Assembly: GCA_938034415.1 (NCBI GenBank)
Contig: CALHLE010000008.1
Coordinates: forward strand, 19,124-83,123
Direction of reading: 5' to 3'
DNA length: 64,000 nt
DNA from: an uncultured Anaerolineae bacterium
GTDB taxonomy: Bacteria; Chloroflexota; Anaerolineae; J036; Brachytrichaceae
Shown here: positions 61,000 to 64,000 of the stretch, one piece after another
Position numbering within the stretch: position 1 is the stretch's first letter
How the letters are laid out: the number at the start of each line of letters is the position of its first letter
Notes under the pieces: model-generated
Seen by the model: only the letters and a program-made list of their open reading frames with translations
Database searches by the model: none
What the model was told of the DNA's origin: nothing
Position numbers and translations under genes: made by a program

Positions 61000-63327
61000 C
61001 TACTCCTCCACCTGAACCTCGCCGATGAACACAACATCGTCCGGCGTGCCGGTGGCGAATCGAGCGCCGTCGGCGGTGTAAAAGCCGGTTGCGATGCGCA
61101 GCGTGCCTTGCGCGTCCGTCGGCAGCGTCGGCCGAAAGGTCTCGCGCACGCACTCGCCGGCGTCCCAGAGGTCGGTGGGGTACTCGCCGTTCAGCGGGGC
61201 GTGGTCGTCTTGCCCCACGAGCCGGCCGCTCGCGTCTAGGACGTGCACAAATGCGGTCCCGCGCTTGGGTGTGGGTTGCATGACTTCATAAGTCAGGGTG
61301 ACGGCTATGGTCTCACCGGGGCGCGCCTTCGCCGGCAGTTGCGCCTCGCGCAGCCAGATGCTGTCGAAGTGGGCGAGCGGCGGTTGCCAGAACACCGGCA
61401 GCGGCGGCGCTGTGCCGATCTTGAAGCGACCGACGATGGGCGCAACAGGCCGGCCTGCGCCATCGGTGGACGAGAGGACTTCCGTAACGCTAACCGGCCG
61501 AGGTGCCGTCAGCGGCTCAAACGGAAACACCGTCACGTGTAGCTTGCCGAGCGCCGGCAGCCGGGGGCAAGGCTTCTCCAGCAAGATGTCGTAGGCGTCT
61601 ACGAACGTGTCGCCGGCGCGCCAATTCGTGCTGGGGTAGTTGCCGAGGTTGGGGAAGGTGGCAATTGAGCCGAGCACTTCGCTATCGCGCCCCAACACGC
61701 TGACGCTGAAGGCGTGATGTCCCACTGTCGGGCGCAGCGCGCGCCAGGTCAACTTTACCCGCGCGTAGTGGCGCATACCCTCGCGGTCGGGCAGCAGGGC
61801 TGTCTGTGCCGTTGCATCCACAAGCTGCACCAGGTCGCCGAAGGTGAGCAGTGCGTTGGCGTCGCTTGGCGCAATGAGGCCGGGCCGGTAGCGCGGCTGG
61901 ATGTAGGCGAACGGCACAATCAGCGCGAAGGTCGCCAGGCAGGCCGCAATGCCGTAGGGCAGTTTGCGCGACGCAGAGGCCCATCGCTCGCACAGGACGC
62001 TCCACCCAAAACCGAGCAGGCAGGCGTAGGACGTCAGCGCCGGCATCAGGTAACGCCCCGGCATCAGCGCCGGGTCTTGATAGAAAAGCGCGCGATACAG
62101 CGGCAGCGCCATCATCGAAAGGCCGAGCATCAGCAGCACGACGATGGCCGCGCGCATCGCGCGTTCGGCGCGGCGATAGCCAATTGCGCAGCCGACCGCG
62201 CCGACCAGCGTCAAGACAGCAAACGCCAGATACGCCCACTCTGGCAGGCCAACGTTGCCCCAGCCGAACTTGCCCCAAAACGTGCGGAAGGTGTTGGCGA
62301 ATAACTGCGGCAGCCAAGCGTCGCGAATGGATACCCATACCCCTTCGCCGATGACGCTGGTGGGCGCGACCAGGATGGGGTTGTCCGGGTTGCGGTCGGT
62401 CAGCAGCCGGCCGTAGCGCGCCAGGTTGTAGCCGAGGTAGGGCAATGCGATCACGGCGAATGCGCCGAAGACCAACGCGCCTCGCCGGAGCAGGTGGCGC
62501 GCCGGCCAGGCTGCGCGCCAGGCGATGAATGCCAGCGCCAGCGCTGCGAAGCCGATCAACGCGAGGGCGCTGTTCTTGGACAGGAACGCCAGGCCGAGGG
62601 CGAGGCCGAGGCGTAAGGCATCCGCATCGAACGTCGCGTGTTGCAGATTGCGTTCGGCCTGTTGCGATTCGTAGCCGACGCTTGGCGTTTCGGAGCGCGC
62701 GGGGGATGGGGGGCGCGATGCGCCATGCGCAATGCGCAGGATGTGATGCGCTACCCCAGCTCCCATCGCAGCGACCATCGCGTCGTTGTTGACCATCGCG
62801 CCCATGAAGATCACCTGGGGATTGAAAGCGGCGAGTGCCGTGCTGAGCAGCGCCGCCGTCGAGCCGGCGCCGAAGATCAGGTTGGCGCTCGATGCGATCA
62901 AACAGACCGTCAGGCCGGTGAGCAATGCCGAGATCGCGCGCGTCGCATGCAAGGCGAGGATCGTGCCATGCCAGGGGAAGGCTTCCTCCGGCTGTCGCAG
63001 CATGATGCGAAAGCCGCGCCGGTTTGTGCCGTCGAGCGCAAAGTGATTGAACTCCGGCTGCACATCGTCGCTGCGGTCGGCCCAGAATGTCAGCGCGGCT
63101 GCGACGAGGTAATACAGCGGCGGCTGGTGCGATTGATCGAACAGCGCCTTGTCGGCAGCGAGAACATCGGGCAGGCTGCGCGTCGCAACGAGATGGTTGA
63201 CGTAGGCGAAGTGGCCGGTCTCGTCGTGCGCTTCCCAGGGCGGGTTGATGGCGCCATAGATCAATGCGAGCGCGACGTGCGCGACTGCGATGAGCCACTG
63301 CAGGCGCGTCAGTTGAGTGCGCGGCAT
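61000..63327 (-). CDS. GT39/DUF2142-like polytopic membrane glycosyltransferase-type protein
   Basis: 775 aa. About 10-12 hydrophobic segments fill the first ~480 residues; the first external loop has PPWEAHDETGHFAYVNHLVA with the acidic pair typical of GT-C enzymes (Asp-Glu), and HQPPLYYLVAAAL follows. The C-terminal ~290 residues are soluble beta domains. They include the repeated motif ARPGETIAVTLTYEV, HVLDASGRLVGQDD and APLNGEYPTDLWDAGE, also present in the partial neighbour. It overlaps that neighbour's end by 19 bases. It probably acts on cell-surface glycans or glycolipids; the donor and acceptor are unknown. Confidence 0.75.
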   Translation of the reverse strand: MPRTQLTRLQWLIAVAHVALALIYGAINPPWEAHDETGHFAYVNHLVATRSLPDVLAADKALFDQSHQPPLYYLVAAALTFWADRSDDVQPEFNHFALDGTNRRGFRIMLRQPEEAFPWHGTILALHATRAISALLTGLTVCLIASSANLIFGAGSTAALLSTALAAFNPQVIFMGAMVNNDAMVAAMGAGVAHHILRIAHGASRPPSPARSETPSVGYESQQAERNLQHATFDADALRLGLALGLAFLSKNSALALIGFAALALAFIAWRAAWPARHLLRRGALVFGAFAVIALPYLGYNLARYGRLLTDRNPDNPILVAPTSVIGEGVWVSIRDAWLPQLFANTFRTFWGKFGWGNVGLPEWAYLAFAVLTLVGAVGCAIGYRRAERAMRAAIVVLLMLGLSMMALPLYRALFYQDPALMPGRYLMPALTSYACLLGFGWSVLCERWASASRKLPYGIAACLATFALIVPFAYIQPRYRPGLIAPSDANALLTFGDLVQLVDATAQTALLPDREGMRHYARVKLTWRALRPTVGHHAFSVSVLGRDSEVLGSIATFPNLGNYPSTNWRAGDTFVDAYDILLEKPCPRLPALGKLHVTVFPFEPLTAPRPVSVTEVLSSTDGAGRPVAPIVGRFKIGTAPPLPVFWQPPLAHFDSIWLREAQLPAKARPGETIAVTLTYEVMQPTPKRGTAFVHVLDASGRLVGQDDHAPLNGEYPTDLWDAGECVRETFRPTLPTDAQGTLRIATGFYTADGARFATGTPDDVVFIGEVQVEE

Positions 63328-64000
63328 GCCAGGATGACGTTACCACATCGGGCCAGGTGGATAAGTGAGGTTGGCGGGACAACGCGCACTTCGCCCAGGT
63401 AGATGCGGTCGTCCTGCAGCCGTCTGCCGTCGCGGTCGAATGCGGGCAAACGCGTCAGGTCGGCGGCGTGATACAGGCCGACGAACAGGCGATACCGTCC
63501 TGGCGGCAGCTCGGCCGACAGCGGCAGGGTGTACGAGTCATCGAACGTGACGCCGGCGCGCCAGCGCGTGGTGGGGAATTGGCCGCCCAGCGGCGGCGCG
63601 TCGCCTTGCGCCCACAGCGCGCCGCGCTCATCCACCAGATGCACGAAGGTCGTATGCGGGTCCGGCGTGGCGCCGAGCGTCTGCCAGGTGAGCGTGACCG
63701 TCAACGGCTGGCCGGCCGTGGCCTGCGGCGCAAAGCGGGCAGCTTGAAGCCAAGCAACCTCGCCTAGCGCGGCGATTTGCGCGGAGCCGAGCGTTTCGTC
63801 TGCGTCTGGCCTGGGAAGCAGCGTTGCGCCGTCGAACAGCGGCGGAGAAGGGTTGCCTTGTCCATCGTCGCCCGGTATGACGTCGCCGCTGCCACGGTTG
63901 TACAGCGCGAACTGAACGCGCAGCGTGGCCGGCGCTTCGGCGTCCTCCGGCACGACCAGGTCCACGTCGTCGCGCCACATCTGGCCGGCCTGCCATTGGC
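63309..64000 (-). CDS. C-terminal part of another GT39-like/beta-domain protein (runs off the right edge)
   Basis: The reading frame stays open through base 64000, so the start lies outside the window; an ATG at 63980 is internal and not a likely true start. The visible ~230 residues are beta-rich and carry the same module as the next gene: AGQPLTVTLTWQTLGA, HTTFVHLVDERGALWAQGD, APPLGGQFPTTRWRAGVTFD and LPPGRYRLFVGLYH. This suggests a third member of the GT39-like group upstream. The stop codon overlaps the start region of the next gene by 19 bases. Confidence 0.75.
   Translation of the reverse strand, partial: QWQAGQMWRDDVDLVVPEDAEAPATLRVQFALYNRGSGDVIPGDDGQGNPSPPLFDGATLLPRPDADETLGSAQIAALGEVAWLQAARFAPQATAGQPLTVTLTWQTLGATPDPHTTFVHLVDERGALWAQGDAPPLGGQFPTTRWRAGVTFDDSYTLPLSAELPPGRYRLFVGLYHAADLTRLPAFDRDGRRLQDDRIYLGEVRVVPPTSLIHLARCGNVILACRALN

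Overview
The window is a 64 kb, GC-rich, gene-dense bacterial chromosome segment with no rRNA, tRNA, CRISPR array, insertion sequence or prophage that I could see. Gene content and style (HerA-like ATPase, L32 with two CxxC pairs, Asp23 family protein, GT39-like membrane proteins, glycosidase-like lipoproteins, paired amino acid ABC transporters, short-membrane-subunit succinate dehydrogenase, a Thermus-like homoisocitrate dehydrogenase) fit a Chloroflexota (Anaerolineae-type) genome best. There is no 16S gene, so that is an inference of moderate confidence. Many genes have a TAnAAT-type -10 box only 6 to 13 bases before the start codon and no Shine-Dalgarno sequence, so leaderless or near-leaderless mRNAs look common; others have a clear GGAGG-type site.

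Layout. 0.2-2.8 kb: amino acid ABC transporter (binding lipoprotein, permease, ATPase) with a terminator-like hairpin after the binding-protein gene. 2.8-5.2 kb (minus): HerA-type ATPase and a small partner. 5.3-7.0 kb: monomeric sarcosine oxidase family protein and a broken DinB gene. 7.1-12.2 kb: full-length cobalamin-dependent methionine synthase and a dGTPase-like HD protein. 12.2-17.6 kb (minus): dnaK with a perfect 17-bp palindromic terminator, and aapQMP without a binding protein. 17.8-20 kb (minus): a large PHP plus AlbA_2 (Schlafen-type) fusion. 20.2-26.3 kb (plus): pyruvate kinase, an MFS transporter, an Mrp-type ATPase lacking the usual CxxC, a RicT/PSP1 protein and a PIG-L deacetylase. 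26.6-33.4 kb (plus): three consecutive glycosidase-like membrane-anchored or lipoproteins, the first with degenerate catalytic sites, followed by a DNA methyltransferase.

33.6-34.7 kb: ACR3/bile-acid-type transporter. 34.8-39.4 kb (minus): a compact operon rpmF-fabD-fabG-asp23-nusB-tatB-tatC-DUF952, linking fatty acid synthesis, translation/transcription and Tat export, with several 4-base overlaps. 39.5-42.3 kb (minus): EthD-like protein, enolase-superfamily dehydratase, BNR-repeat protein. 42.5-45.3 kb (plus): PA14 lipoprotein with proline/threonine repeats and a papain-like putative cysteine protease. 45.4-47.5 kb (minus): MgtE and an isochorismatase-family hydrolase. 47.6-50.7 kb (plus): acetoacetyl-CoA synthetase and 3-hydroxybutyrate dehydrogenase (ketone body or PHB catabolism), then a GIY-YIG protein. 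50.7-54.7 kb (minus): VWA and DUF58 proteins, homoisocitrate-type dehydrogenase. 54.7-55.2 kb (plus): CBS protein. 55.3-64 kb (minus): succinate dehydrogenase operon sdhC-sdhD-[GT39-like]-sdhA-sdhB, with further GT39-like genes upstream; the last one runs off the right edge.

No single cassette is a proven new system. The most unusual items are the PHP-AlbA_2 fusion, the HerA ATPase with an unidentified partner, the glycosidase-like triad with an apparent pseudoenzyme, the Mrp homologue without its Fe-S cysteines, the PA14 lipoprotein next to a protease-like protein, and the membrane glycosyltransferase-like gene inserted inside the sdh operon.
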